Assembly (NCBI GenBank): GCA_017506865.1
Contig: JAFCMP010000001.1
Span: 620,001-684,000 of the forward strand
Direction: 5' to 3'
Source: Tribonema minus
Lineage: Eukaryota > Sar > Xanthophyceae > Tribonematales > Tribonemataceae
Length of the DNA stretch: 64,000 nt
Shown here piece after piece: positions 48,401-58,452 of the stretch. The position numbers and the translations under genes are program-made. Position 1 is the first letter of the stretch. Every line of letters begins with the position of its first letter. The notes below the pieces were generated by a model that was given only the letters and a program-made list of their open reading frames with translations, made no database searches and had not been told where the DNA came from.

Positions 48401-49094
48401 TGGAAGGTAAGGGGTATGCTTGGAGCGCTCGTAACAGCTGCAAGCACATGCTGTGTGAGAGGCTGGCTGCACGCAGTCATTGAAGCAAGCACCTTGTGAG
48501 GCAGGGTTGCTTAGGGTTAGGGCTAGTTAGGGGCTGCTGAGGAACCTGCTTTAGAGGCATGCGTGGGTCCCCCGCAGAGGCATGTGCACTTGTTATGCCT
48601 ATGTCACATGTATGAGTAGTTAAGTACACATGGTGATTTGTCGCCGATACGAGTGTGCGCAATCTGTGCAAGGCAACATATGCAGCACTTGCTTTGAAAG
48701 CAAGTGCAGGCATAAGCTGCCAGCAGGCATAACTGCAACAAGCGGAGACCGCAACGGTGGCGCGCACAATTCTCAGGCCATTGTGTTGGCATACCTGTGG
48801 TAGTGGGTCTTGAAGAAAATGAGGACTGAAATACATGACCGCATCGATAACCTGGGTAGCCGTACTTGAAGTTTGAGAACTGGATCATGACCGCAGTAAC
48901 CTCGAACCGTGGCTGTTTCCACTTCACCTACAACCACACATGCGCACACCAATGATTGCTCCTGTTTTGACGTGTTGTCGCAGCTTGACGCTCAGTCGGC
49001 GCAAGAGCTGGCGGCGGCGCAGGCGAAGGCGCGCGCGGCAGAAGCCGCCGCGAGCACAGCGGAGCAGCAGTTCAAGCGCGTCTCACGCAAATAA
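42453..49094 (+). CDS. Plastid-targeted (probably thylakoid) coiled-coil protein
   Basis: Six exons, 42453-43088, 43823-44002, 45209-45553, 46340-46456, 47540-47743 and 48984-49094, give 530 aa; all five introns are phase 0. The leader is bipartite: signal peptide MRASLLCAAAAMAAMIGADA, then F at +1 (FTTSLPRSAAVNRRSHRS), the pattern of secondary red plastids. A second hydrophobic segment (AAAMAVLVLGGSPALNSLPL) ending VAEA|A suggests passage to or across the thylakoid membrane. A Pro/Ala/Lys-rich spacer follows (KPAAPKPAAPKP), then ~300 residues of Lys/Glu/Ala heptads (SLSSVEASIKSNEASLTAVT; EKAQREAAQRLAREKEELTR), i.e. a long coiled coil. The donor of exon 3 is CAG|GCAAGT, a GC-AG intron. No enzyme domain; a structural or tether role is inferred. 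Introns are crowded with degenerate copies of the exon ends. Confidence 0.85.
44003..44335 (+). repeat. Three degenerate echoes of exon 43823-44002 end plus donor
   Basis: The exon end (GACAAGGTGCGGACGTCCAA … GCGCGCTGGAGCGGGAG|GTGAGCAACGCAGGGGG) and the following GTAGGGTAGGTACA are repeated about every 100 bases. Copies: 44055-44160 (GGTGCGGACGTTTGAGTAGC, GCGCGCCAGAGAGGGAGCAA), 44170-44262 (GCGCGCTGGAGAGGGCG|GTGAGCAATCCAGGGGG) and a shortened 44262-44325 (TCTCGCCGCGACGGCCGTG). The second copy keeps a consensus donor; the first has lost it and has an in-frame TAG. Confidence 0.88.
45655..45802 (+). repeat. Echoes of exon 45209-45553 end
   Basis: ATCGTTACGGCGGACGCGGAGGCGCC…GTCGCGCAG|GCACGCCACCGTTTG at 45665-45725 mirrors the true ATCATTAAGGCGGACGCCGAGGCGC…GTCGCGCAG|GCAAGTCACCGTTTG. 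A third fragment (GACGCTCAGGCGCAGGTGAAGCGCGCCATGCAG) lies at 45767-45798. The GC donor of the true exon has mutated from GCAAGT to GCACGC in the copy. Confidence 0.82.
47135..47420 (+). repeat. Two echoes of the acceptor and start of exon 47540-47743
   Basis: The intron end and exon start (TACATCAATGCATCTGTA…CTGCCGCGGCAG|GCCGTGGATAAGGAGCTCAAGG) recur at 47317-47400 (ATACATCAATGCATCTGTA…CTGCCGCGGCAG|GCCGTAGACAAGGAGCTCAAGG). A weaker copy sits at 47140-47185 (GTCAACAAGGACCTCAGGGTCAAGC). The 47317 copy has an intact acceptor in the same frame for at least 20 codons and could be an alternative exon start. Confidence 0.85.
48018..48050 (+). repeat. Echo of exon 47540-47743 end plus donor
   Basis: GTGGAGGCCGCCAGGGCCAAG|GTACATG copies the true GTGGAGGCCGCCAAGGCCAAG|GTATGCATG (47723-47750) about 296 bases downstream. 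A second intron phrase (CATCTCAGA.GT.TTGTTGAAGTTGG) is also duplicated at about 47970 and 48334. Confidence 0.82.
48511..48534 (+). repeat. Short interstitial telomere-like TTAGGG cluster
   Basis: TTAGGGTTAGGGCTAGTTAGGGG lies in the last intron of the plastid coiled-coil gene, preceded by CAGGGTTGC. Confidence 0.7.
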
Positions 49095-50747
49095 TGCGGC
49101 AATGGCAGGGGGCGTGAGACGGGGTGCGGGAGGGCCGAACGGGGGGCGAGTGTGGAGGTAGAGGGGGAAGGGGGGTAGAGGGGTCGTTGCCTTTGACAGC
49201 AGCACTGGATGGGGGGGGGGGGGTCAACACAGCAGGCGATTTTGGAGGGGCTCGCAATGTGCGAGCATATGTCACACTGGATCACACAGGGGGGAGAGCA
49301 AAGAGCGTTGGGAGGGGAGAGGGGACCCAGGGGGAGGGGGGGGGGGGGGGGGCAGGGGCGAAGGCAGGCTTCCAGTTCATGGGTGAATTTTGTTCTGCGC
49401 CTTCCGCGGCACCGCTGACTGGCTGTGTTTTACGGCAGGATAGCGCGCATCCACTTGAAAACGTCATGTCTGGGCAGGGGGGCGGTGAGATGGATTGGGG
49501 ATACTGCGCGGCTGTAGATCCCGTGGTCCCTTCAGGGGGGCTGGGGGAGGGGGGGGGATTTTGGATGTTTTGGGGTGCAAGTGCAGTATATTGGTGGGCG
49601 TAGCCTTGTGTTAGGGGATATAGAAACAGCCGGCAGCTACAGCACTGCCTATTGCGGTGGCGTCTGGGCCTCAGCGGCCCTACTACAGATATATGCAGCT
49701 TCTAGCACCGGGTTGCGCGGGCTGTCGGTGTTTCCACTTGCCTTTGTGCCGAGAGCCTGCACATTGTGTACTGTCTGGAACTTCAAATGCAAATGTGGGT
49801 AACCTCAAGAGCAACTTCGGTGCTGTCCCCTTGACTACTTTGAGGCTGCTCAGTCCGGCAGCGAAAGGAGGCGCTGCAGCCTGAGGGGAACTTGTGTTTC
49901 AGCTTCTTCAGAGAGCAAATCGGCTGACTTCTGTGACAATAAAGCACACTCCAAAGCTTCAGCATGATGCATGAGGCGGTGCAGGCCATGGGGCCCCATG
50001 CTTGCCACTGAAGTGCACTCCAATTTGCAGCTTTTCAGCAAACGTGTGTGATCTGCTACACCAATGTGCCAGCTTCGCTGGTCCACATCTGTCGTGATGG
50101 TCCTCAGTGCCATCTCGAGCTCGATATACGTTGCCAAGGAGCTCAAGTGCAGCAGTGTTGGCATAGGACAGGTTGTTATACTGGAGAACTTCGTGAACTT
50201 CTTTGCACGCTTGCCGCCGCAGCGTGCTCTTGGACGATGAATATTGGCCCGAGCGCTGACATTGAACGCGTGACTACACAAGGGCAACTCGAATTGCAGT
50301 TTGCACGCAAGTAGCGGCATGTAGCAGTACAGATGCGCAGTGGATCATGGTGAAGGCGCTACGCGGCATGCACATGATGAAGTCAAGGCATTTTGAAGTC
50401 TGCGTTTTGCCTCTGTATGTTATGTTGCACAGATGATTAGCAATGCGGCAACACGTTCCAGTCCGGCAAACATGAACAGCAGGCAGGCAGTTGCAAAAAG
50501 CCAAGGCGAGACCGTGGCGGTAAGGCACTGAGCTGGATATTGATACATCATCGGGGCATAGTGGTGTAGCAGTATAAGGGTTAATGCTGGAATCAGCGCT
50601 GACGAAGCAGCGGTTGTAGCGTGCCAAATCTTGGAAGAGGACGTGGGAGCAAGGAACAGCTGGATGTATCGAAACATCAACAACACTGAAGAATCACAAA
50701 GGAATAGCAACATACAGAACACCGAGTGGGTATAAGGCCCGTCGATA
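49095..50747. other. G-rich intergenic region; possible small membrane-protein exon at its right end
   Basis: 49120-49560 is strongly purine/G-rich with runs of G (for example 49210-49222 and 49335-49352), capable of G-quadruplex formation. On the minus strand, 50713-50420 encodes an open stretch with three or four hydrophobic segments (MLLFLCDSSVLLMFRYIQLF, ALIPALTLILLHHYA, PWLFATACLLFMFAGLERVA). It lacks GC-biased codon use and I recognise no family, so I list it only as a candidate. Nothing else is supported. Confidence 0.35.
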
Positions 50748-51512
50748 CTACGCTACAGGACAGCCACTGATGCGCTCTGCTGGCCTGACTGCTGCCTGCT
50801 TAAGTTGCGCATGACACGACACGTGGGCGATGTCCTGTGTCTGCCTCGCTGTCCAGAGCGTCTGCATCAGCCGAGATCGCCGAGGGGGGCTCTGATCCTG
50901 AGCGTTCCAGCAGCTGGCATATTGCGTGGCAGCAGCGGCGTGACGTGCACGCACGGGGCTGATGATGGGAGCCAGGATGCGGCGAGGAATGGGCGCCAAC
51001 ACAGAAGTATGTTGCTGCTTGCGCTTGTGCTGGGTGGGCATTTGCACCGTGAACGCGGGCGTGCAAGCAAAGTGCTCGGGCGTCCAGCTCTGGTGGTGTC
51101 GGTCAGGAGGAGAGAGGCAGATGGGCAGCGTTCCGACTGCCGCTCGTGGTGATGGCATGCTTGTATTCTTGCTCTGGTGCTCGGTGTCCGTCGCCAGGGG
51201 AGGCAGTGGAAGTGCCTGCGGCAGCTGAAAGCAGGCAAGGGGGGTGTGGCATGAGAAAGGTGTGCGCGATCCGTGTGTCGCAGACAACTTGCAGCAATGG
51301 CAGTTGGAGGTGGCTCTCACCGTGAAGCGAACTCTCTTGCGTTGTCTCGTGCTTGCAGGTGCCTGCTTCAAGATGCTTCGGCACGGTGTAGAGCACGCAG
51401 GAGACGCCGGAGGCGCCAGGGTCGGCAGCAGAGGTGGCAGCTCGAGCATCATCGGTATCCAGGTGACAGTGAACTCCAGTGGGATGTTTTTGAAATTGTG
51501 CTCGAAAGCCAG
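50748..51512 (-). CDS. Probable PP1-docking protein (SILK + RVxF), 3' exons
   Basis: Exons 51512-51321 and 51224-50748 join in phase 0 across a 96-base GT-AG intron (ACG|GTGAGA; TTTCAG|CTG). The first exon ends CRSILKQAPASTRQRKRVRF-T. SILK followed 9 residues later by a basic RVRF is the paired docking signature of protein phosphatase 1 regulators. The second exon (159 codons including stop) is Pro/Ser/His-rich and basic (HKRKQQHTSVLAPIPRRIL) without a domain I recognise. No ATG precedes exon 51512 in frame (a stop lies just upstream), so one or more 5' exons are missing; an acidic/Thr-rich frame at 51990-51780 is a candidate. The role as a PP1 regulatory subunit is inferred from short motifs only. 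Confidence 0.5.
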   Translation of the reverse strand: MAFEHNFKNIPLEFTVTWIPMMLELPPLLPTLAPPASPACSTPCRSILKQAPASTRQRKRVRFTVRATSNCHCCKLSATHGSRTPFSCHTPLACFQLPQALPLPPLATDTEHQSKNTSMPSPRAAVGTLPICLSPPDRHHQSWTPEHFACTPAFTVQMPTQHKRKQQHTSVLAPIPRRILAPIISPVRARHAAAATQYASCWNAQDQSPPRRSRLMQTLWTARQTQDIAHVSCHAQLKQAAVRPAERISGCPVA

Positions 51513-53061
51513 CTTGCAGCAACTCAAAACTCACGGACAATCCGTTGCAAATGTGACCTCCCGGTGATTTGAAGGGTTCAAGATCGAGAAGTCCGTGCGC
51601 AACATGATGAGAGATGGCGAGGAGGACAGTGGACCACCACTACTACAGCAATATCCAGCCTATTGCCAACCCAGCACAGCGCGTCCACATTCACGCGCCA
51701 TCGTCATCGTTTGAGGGTCGCTGCAACTCATGCATACGCCTCGGGCGTGCCCGTGGAGCGCAAGTGAAAGTGTAGCTTCCACAGTTCGTACATGATGTGC
51801 GGTGGTTGTTTCTGCATCTGGTTTGGGGGCATCGCGTGCCGTTGTTTGCCGTTCCGTCGCATCGCAGTTTCTTGTGAGGGGGGACTTTTTTGCCGTTTCT
51901 CCGGCCACCGAAGAGCCAGTTGAAGAGCCCCGTGTGTTTGTTTCGAGCCGAATTTCGATTTCAGCGTCAGGACTTGAAGTTGCTTTCAACTTCACGTGCT
52001 GGCAGCAGTCTCATGTTCATGAACTTCAAGCCTTCCCGATGGAAAAAGTGGCGACTGACTTCGTCTGAAGCAACAAAGCAAAAGCTAGAGTGAGTTGTAG
52101 ACTATTTCTACACCCATTGATGGTGATCCCTCGTTAGCTACCAAGCTGCATGCTGGTCGACCGTTGGCATCCGCTGTCAGTGCACAACATGACACAATCA
52201 GCAGTTTGAGCTGACGTGTCACCCATAAAGTAGCAACACTCATCTCAGCTAAGAATACACCAGACATAAATCCACCGCCTCCCGCATGTGCACACTCCAC
52301 AGCGGCACACATGCGAAACGGCATGCGCTCGCGCAGCGCAGCAACGCAGACGCAGGGACACGGGAAGGGGGGGAGGGGGCAAGCACCACGTGAGACGCAC
52401 GCAAAAGCGGCAGCCGCAGAAAAACAAGCGTGACATTTGGTGCGGCGCCAGCACACACGTTCACGCCGCTGCAGCGCTTGCTCGCTCGTCTCGTCTCTCT
52501 CGTCGTGCCAGTGGTGTCCAGCGGCTCATGCGCACACAGGCGGGCAGCATTTTGGCGTATCCCCTCTCGGCTCTCGCTGTGCCCCAAAGCCGGGCGGCAC
52601 GAGAGAGCAGGGGGAAAGCAGCGACGTCTATGTGTGAAAGGGGGGGGGGGGATGGCCCGAGCTGCGGTGCGCACGCCAGTGGCGCGCGGGGCCGGGCCTG
52701 CCAAAACACATGCACACCATCACACACTGCAACTGATCTCAGAAAGTCTACTAGAAAACAAGCGGGGGCAGGCCATCATGCCAAGAGGGGGGGGGGGGGG
52801 GGGCTGAACCGCTGACGTTGTACCGCCTGTGTCCCTCTGGCTTTGGGCAGTGCGTACGCAAGAATGACCTCATGTTGAGGCTCGTGGAACTCTTCCCAAC
52901 CACCTGCGCCAACACATGCGCAAGAGCATGCTGCAGTGTCGGCGCCTGGGCAGATGAGTAGCATGCTGTCGTGTGAAATGCTGCTGCAGGTCGCACGTGG
53001 CAGGCCAGCAGCGCAGCAGCATATGCGCGCGCGCACTGTGTGCGCACGGCGACTTGCCCGT
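51513..53061. other. Region with no firm gene; possible 5' exons of the PP1-docking gene
   Basis: The minus frame around 51990-51780 (SPDAEIEIRLETNTRGSSTG … TAKKSPLTRNCDATERQTTA) could be coding but has no defined splice partners. CTTGAAGTTGCTTTCAACTTC at 51972 is another occurrence of the window-wide TTGAAGTTG motif, here as an inverted pair. G-runs lie at 52640 and 52786-52803. Confidence 0.35.
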
Positions 53062-53449
53062 TCACAAGCTCAGCAGCTCGCTGCTCAGCTCATCAGCGCT
53101 CAGCGCATCAGCGCTCAGCGCCGCAGCGGCATTCGCCGCAGCTTCCGCCGCACCCTCCGCCGCCAGCGCTGTGCTTGGCAGGACGCCACTGGGCCCCTCC
53201 GCTGCCGCTGAAGCTGCCGGCTCCGGCTCCGGCTCCTGAAGCAGCTTTTGGTCACGCGTGGCGCCATCGCTGGCGCTGGCATCCCCTGTTGTGCTGCTGC
53301 CACCGAACATGCTGCCAGCGGGGACGATGTCGCCGCCACCGCTGCCGCCGTCGCTGATGCTGGCGCCGCCAGTGCTGTTGCCGCCAGAATTAAGGCTGTC
53401 TGCAGGGACGGCAGCGCTGCCGCTGCTGCCGCCGCTGCTGCTGCTGCTG

Positions 53450-53486
<37 letters not shown>

Positions 53487-54955
53487 CGCTGCTGCTGCTG
53501 GTGTCGCCTACGGTGCTGTCACCGTCAAAAATGCTGTCCGCATGGAGGGTATCGCTGCTGCCGCCAGCGTTGGCGCTGCCGCTGCTGCCGTCGCCAGTTG
53601 CGGCGCTGCCACCGCCAATCGTGCTGGTACTGCCGCTGTCGACAGTGGCGCGGCCACGGCCGTCACCATCCTTGCTGGCAGCAGGCTGCGCCGCCTGCTC
53701 CGATATCGCGCTCGCACGCAGCTGCGGCAGCATGTGTGCCCGCAAGCTCGCCAATGCGGGGCTGCCGGCGGCAGAAGCAGCAGGGGCACTGCTCGGGTGC
53801 GCCCCCACTGCCGCCGCCGCCTGCACTGCTGCCGCCTCCATCGCTGCCGCCTCCATCACACCGGCCGTGCCAGTGACGTTGACAGAACCCGCCGCACCGC
53901 CTGTCGCGGGCACCGCGGCGAGAGGTTGGACCGCAGCAGCAGCAACGGCTGCTGGAGACAGCGGCGCCGCAGCAGGGGCGGCACCAGCAGCGCCGGCGCG
54001 CAGCAGCTGCGGCGGCGCCGCCATGACCGGCCCGCTAGCGTCGGCAGGCGCCGCTGCGCTGAGAGCGGCGCCATCAGCAGCACCCGCGGCAGCAGCTGCG
54101 CCGCCCAGTGGCAGCAGCGGCAGCGAGAAGCTTGGGAATGCGGCGCCAAACGTGGGCGGCGCCGACGTGCTGCGCTTCACGCCAGCGCCGAGTGCCGCGG
54201 CCGACGTGGTGAACGCCGGCAACTGCGCCATCGCAGGCGCAGCCGCCAGCAGCGCCGCTGCCCGGGCCACCGCCGCCTCCGTGTCGCGCGCTGCGGCTGA
54301 CGCCGGCGCCAAAGGAGCAGCGACGGCAGGCGGCATGTCGACGATACCACCCGCCGCACGCGACTCCACGATCGCCGCTGTGAACGCGTTGTCGACGATG
54401 CTCATAGCCATGGAAAACGGCGGCGGCTGCGCGCCGCCGCCGCCGCTGAAGAAGCCCCTGCCGCCTGCCGCCTGTGCGGCATTACAAGCGGGCAGTCCGA
54501 ACGTGCTGGAGTTCGCTGCCGCCGCTGCCGCCGCCGCCCCTGTGGGGTTCCAGGCGAAGTCTGGGTAAGCGTAGGGGGAGACGTGGGGACCGCCGCTGCC
54601 GCCGCTGCGCGCTTCACTGCGGCCCATGGCCGAGGCATACGCAAACTCGTTGACGGCTGCCGCAGGCACTGGGGCTCGAGCAGTGTCGTGCCAGAAACGC
54701 TCACCGGCGGCGGACGCGTCCCGGCCATTGGCTGCGCCGGCGGCGGAAGGGCTAAGCAGGTGCTGAGGAGACATAGGCAGGTTGGCAGCGTGCCCGGTGC
54801 CGTACATGCGGTGGCGCATGTGCTGCTGCATCTGCTGCTGCTGCTGCATCTGCTGCTGCTGCAGCAGCTGATGGTGTTGTTGTTGGTGCCGCTGCAGCTG
54901 CAGCTGCTGCTGCTGGTGCTGGTGGTACTGCTGCTGACGCTGCTGCTGCTGTGGG

Positions 54956-54994
<39 letters not shown>

Positions 54995-55460
54995 AGAAGT
55001 GATTGCTGATGCATATATGAGCCAACACCAACACCGCTGCCGTCGCTGCTCATGCTTGGCATTTGGTGCCCAAACCGCTGCTGCTGGAGGTGATGGCTAG
55101 GATGCTGCTGCTGGTGATGGTGCTGCTGCTGCAACTGCTGCTGCTGCTGCTGCTGGTGGTGGAAGTGTTGCTGCTGCAGCATCATGTACGGCGGCAACTG
55201 CACACCACCGCCGCCGCCACCGCCACCGCCAAAAGCGCCATAACCGCCGCCGCCGCCGCCGCCGCCCGCCTGCGCCGCATGCAACGCATACTCCGACGGC
55301 GGTTCCGCGTCCTCAAAAGGGCGCTTACCGCCAACGCCGCCAGTCATCCAGCCATTCCTGTTTGCTGCCGCCATCTGCTGCCACGCCGCCAGCTGCGCAT
55401 CCGCCACGCCGCCAGCGCTGCCAGCGCGCAGACCGTCCCCCTCCCCCCCGTGCTGCTGCC

Positions 55461-55492
<32 letters not shown>

Positions 55493-57386
55493 GCGTGGCC
55501 CGCCGCCGCCGCCGCCGCGGCCGCCGCGAAGAACGGCGACGGGCTCCCGGCCGGCCCCACGAAGGGCTCCGCGCCCGTGCGCCCCTTCTTCTTCTGCATG
55601 CCCTCCGTGTGGTGCTGCGCGCAGCTGCTCGCGCGCTCGCCCGGCAGCCCGTAGCACGCGACGAGCGTGCACTGCGCCCACATACACCTATGGTTGATAA
55701 CGTCGACCATCATCAAGGACCGGTGGTCCAAGCACACCCGTGCCTTCTGCCCCGGCAGCGCAAAGACGGGGCGGCGGTTGCAGCCCTCCATCTCGCAGCG
55801 GCGGTTCACGAGGTCCACCATCTCCGGCGTCTGCGGCAGCGGCGGCGGCAGCGGGCGGCGGCGGCGGCGGGCGGAGGCAGCGAGATCAGTGACCAGAGCG
55901 CGGGGCGGCAGCCGCGGCGCAGTCGCCGAAGCAGTGAACAGTAGCAACCACGAGGTCGGCACACGCGCTTGTGGGGAGGAGTTGCGGCAGCGGTGGTGGC
56001 GTCAGATTGCGCAGCGCCGGGCCCCGCATCCCGGCGTGCGCCACGGCAGCAAAAATTGCGCCTCGGCTACAACTCAAATAAGGATATCAGCGGCCGTTTC
56101 AATCGCTGCCTTGTGATGCCTGCGCACGAGGTCGATTGTTAACGAAGGCAGTGGCAGCCGCGACATGCGCAGTTCAATACCTAGGCGATTACAGGAGCCA
56201 GTGCTTGCGGCGGGTGAAAGGTTCACCATCTCCTACATCTGTGCTTGCGCCGACTTGCAATGGCACATGCCTCGTAGTCCTGCGGTCTCCGCGGCAGCGG
56301 CAGGAGAGTGTGGCAGAGCCCCGCAACAAGTCATTCAGGAGGCGGCGGCTGCAGCGCTCCGCCTCGCCGCGCTGACTCACAAGCTTCGCTGATTCCAGTG
56401 CCCGCCGCAGCAGCGCCGCAGCAGACGCAGAAGCAACGCCAGGGCTCGAGACAGCTTGAATGCGTGCTAAGGTTGCAGACGTGCTTCGAGGTCGCACAGA
56501 CACAAATCGCGCAGCGCAGCGCCGCGTGCTACTGCAAAGGCCACTGCTACCTAGTGTACAGGTTCGTACATCGGGGACGCGTGTCGCACCTTGTGCGCCA
56601 GGCAGAAGCGCGCCGCCCCCCCCTGCTTGCCGTAGCTCGACAGCTTCTCGCAGTCCGCCACGGCGCACTTGCGCCTCTTGAGATAGATCATGCCGTCGCG
56701 CCGGTGCAGGCTGCAGCACCTGCGCCGCCGGTCTGCTTCGTAGCCATATGAGGGCGTCTTCGTGCAGTTTTCGCCTGCCGCAGCAGCAGCAGAAGCAGCA
56801 GCACCAATTCAGGCGCCAATGCCTCAGGACAGGATTGGAGCTCAAGGCGACTTTGACTGCCATGTTGAGATGGTCATCTGCCACCGTGATGTGCTGATAT
56901 GGTGTCCTGTATGCTTTCAATCATATGGCACTTAGACCAGCAAGCTTCCGAGCACGCTGAGGTAGAAGGGATCCGCTTTGCACTGGGGCGGAACTTGAAT
57001 GCGGAAGTTCAGCGATAACCATATCGCATCAAAAGTCAGGAAGAGCCTAGCGCTTGTCCAGAACACCAGATCTGCTGGTCTGTATTCCTCTGGCACTGTG
57101 CTGATGTTTGGCTGCAGGATGTACGCGGTTGGAGACACTTGAGTCATGCTGGGGCTGCGCACTTGCACATACCTTGACACGTGATTTTTCGGGGTCCGCT
57201 GCCTTCTGCAGCACCGCTCTCCTCTGTTCCTGGAGGAGAGGGGTGCAGCGCGCCTGCAGCCTCCCCTGGCTGCGATGTTGATAGCATTGGCACCTCCAAA
57301 AGAGCGTCGTCCGATAAGCCGCCAATAGGCTCCGAAGTGCCGCCTCCGTCTAAGCTGCCGAGACCAGCGCCATTCTCGTACACCAT
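53062..57386 (-). CDS. EsV-1-7 repeat protein with four Cys/His repeats and long low-complexity tail
   Basis: Exons 57386-57173, 56774-56590 and 55830-53062 join in phase to 1,055 aa; ATG 57386 is the first Met after an in-frame TAG. Residues 70-206 carry four tandem C-x4-C-x15-C-x2-H repeats: C70/C75/C91-92/H95 (YGYEADRRRR core), C108/C113/C129/H132 (SYGKQGGARRFC), C145/C150/C166/H169 (VFALPGQKARVC), C182/C187/C203/H206 (CYGLPGERASSC). Two are split by introns, which confirms the model. The motif is named for an Ectocarpus virus gene; the brown-algal protein IMMEDIATE UPRIGHT, a developmental regulator, carries it. Residues ~240-1055 are poly-Gln/His, poly-Ala, Gly and Ser tracts, as in transcriptional or RNA-binding regulators. 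Nucleic-acid binding is inferred, not shown. An ATG at 55962 is an intronic artefact. Confidence 0.9.
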
Positions 57387-58452
57387 GCCGTTTCCTGGCT
57401 AGGCGAACGCGCTCGCTGGGTCCGCGCTATCAGGCACAGGCGCGGTGTTGCTGTTCTTCTGATCTTTGCGGATCTCTGTGCGGAGCTTCGCGAATGGCAC
57501 GCAGCTTCCCCCAAGGATGGCGCTCGGCCCTGCTGCCCTGCTGCCGTGCAGCAAGGCGCTAAGGACGCAGCTGCCACACCTCAAATGGCAGTTGGTCGTG
57601 CGCTCGCGCTTCAGCGCTTTGAGCCCATTGAGCTTTTTGCTGAGCTGCGCGAGGTCACTTTCGTGGACTCCGACGTGGAGAGGCACCACCACAGCTGGGC
57701 CTCTGGTGCGCGAGTTGTTATTGCGACAGCTCCATGGAGGTGGGAGGGGTCTGAAGGCAGGCGCGTGGGAGCACCGCGCGTGTCATGGCGCGTCATGTCA
57801 CAAATTCTTGAGAGTAGCTCCGAGATGCGGATTCATGATGATGGCACACACGCCTGCAGGACGCTGCGATTGGCGAATGGCTATGGCTTGGCGGGATCAT
57901 GCATGTGCATGCAGAACGCATGGTTTCACGGAGAAAGGCAGTGAACAGTTACTGTGGAATCTATGGACGCAGACATGCTAAATGCAGAAGCAAGTCTAGT
58001 CTAGTCTATGGCACCACCCTGTGGCACCTTAGCGTTTCCGCTGATAGACTTCGACTGAGCATCTGAAGCTTGGTGCACGGCAACCGCAAAGAGATGCTGG
58101 CACGCATATGTATCCCATCATGCTTCTCATTGAGGACTCGTGCGAGACTTCAGGGCCAGGCGAGGCAGCAGCAGCAGTCAGAATCACTTCCGCCCTTTCT
58201 TCGCTTACATGACGCTCCAACTGAGTGGAAAAGCATGAGCACGCAATAGATTGAGCAGATTGAGCAGCGCTGGAGTGCTGACTGCGCTTGTTAAGGGCAA
58301 AGGGGTGTGTTTGCTGCACGCAGCGCCCCCGTCCACAAGTACTACAGTGCACTTGCTGTCCGCCAGCAGCCGCGCCCGCTTTCTCACAGCACACAACCAG
58401 TGAATACATAAACAAAAGCGCGCCTGTCAGCCGCCGCACACACCAAGCCAAG
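57387..58452. other. Intergenic between EsV-1-7 gene and SH3-FKBP gene
   Basis: Promoter side of the EsV-1-7 gene and 3' flank of the SH3-FKBP gene (both minus). A minus-strand open frame at 57692-57399 (DLAQLSKKLNGLKALKRERT) might be an upstream non-assigned exon but has no supporting splice partner. Confidence 0.4.

Noticed and set aside
53258..54568. Long plus-strand open frame of Leu/Ala/Pro repeats
   Set aside because: It is the antisense shadow of the EsV-1-7 terminal exon, produced by GCN/GGN codon bias.
55831..55962. ATG at 55962 as start of the EsV-1-7 gene
   Set aside because: It lies in the intron; joining at the 55830 acceptor to upstream exons restores two more repeats in perfect register.
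56932..57180. Minus-strand frame ending FRIQVPPQCKADPFYLSVLG as a separate gene
   Set aside because: It overlaps the first intron of the EsV-1-7 gene and has no start or family motif.
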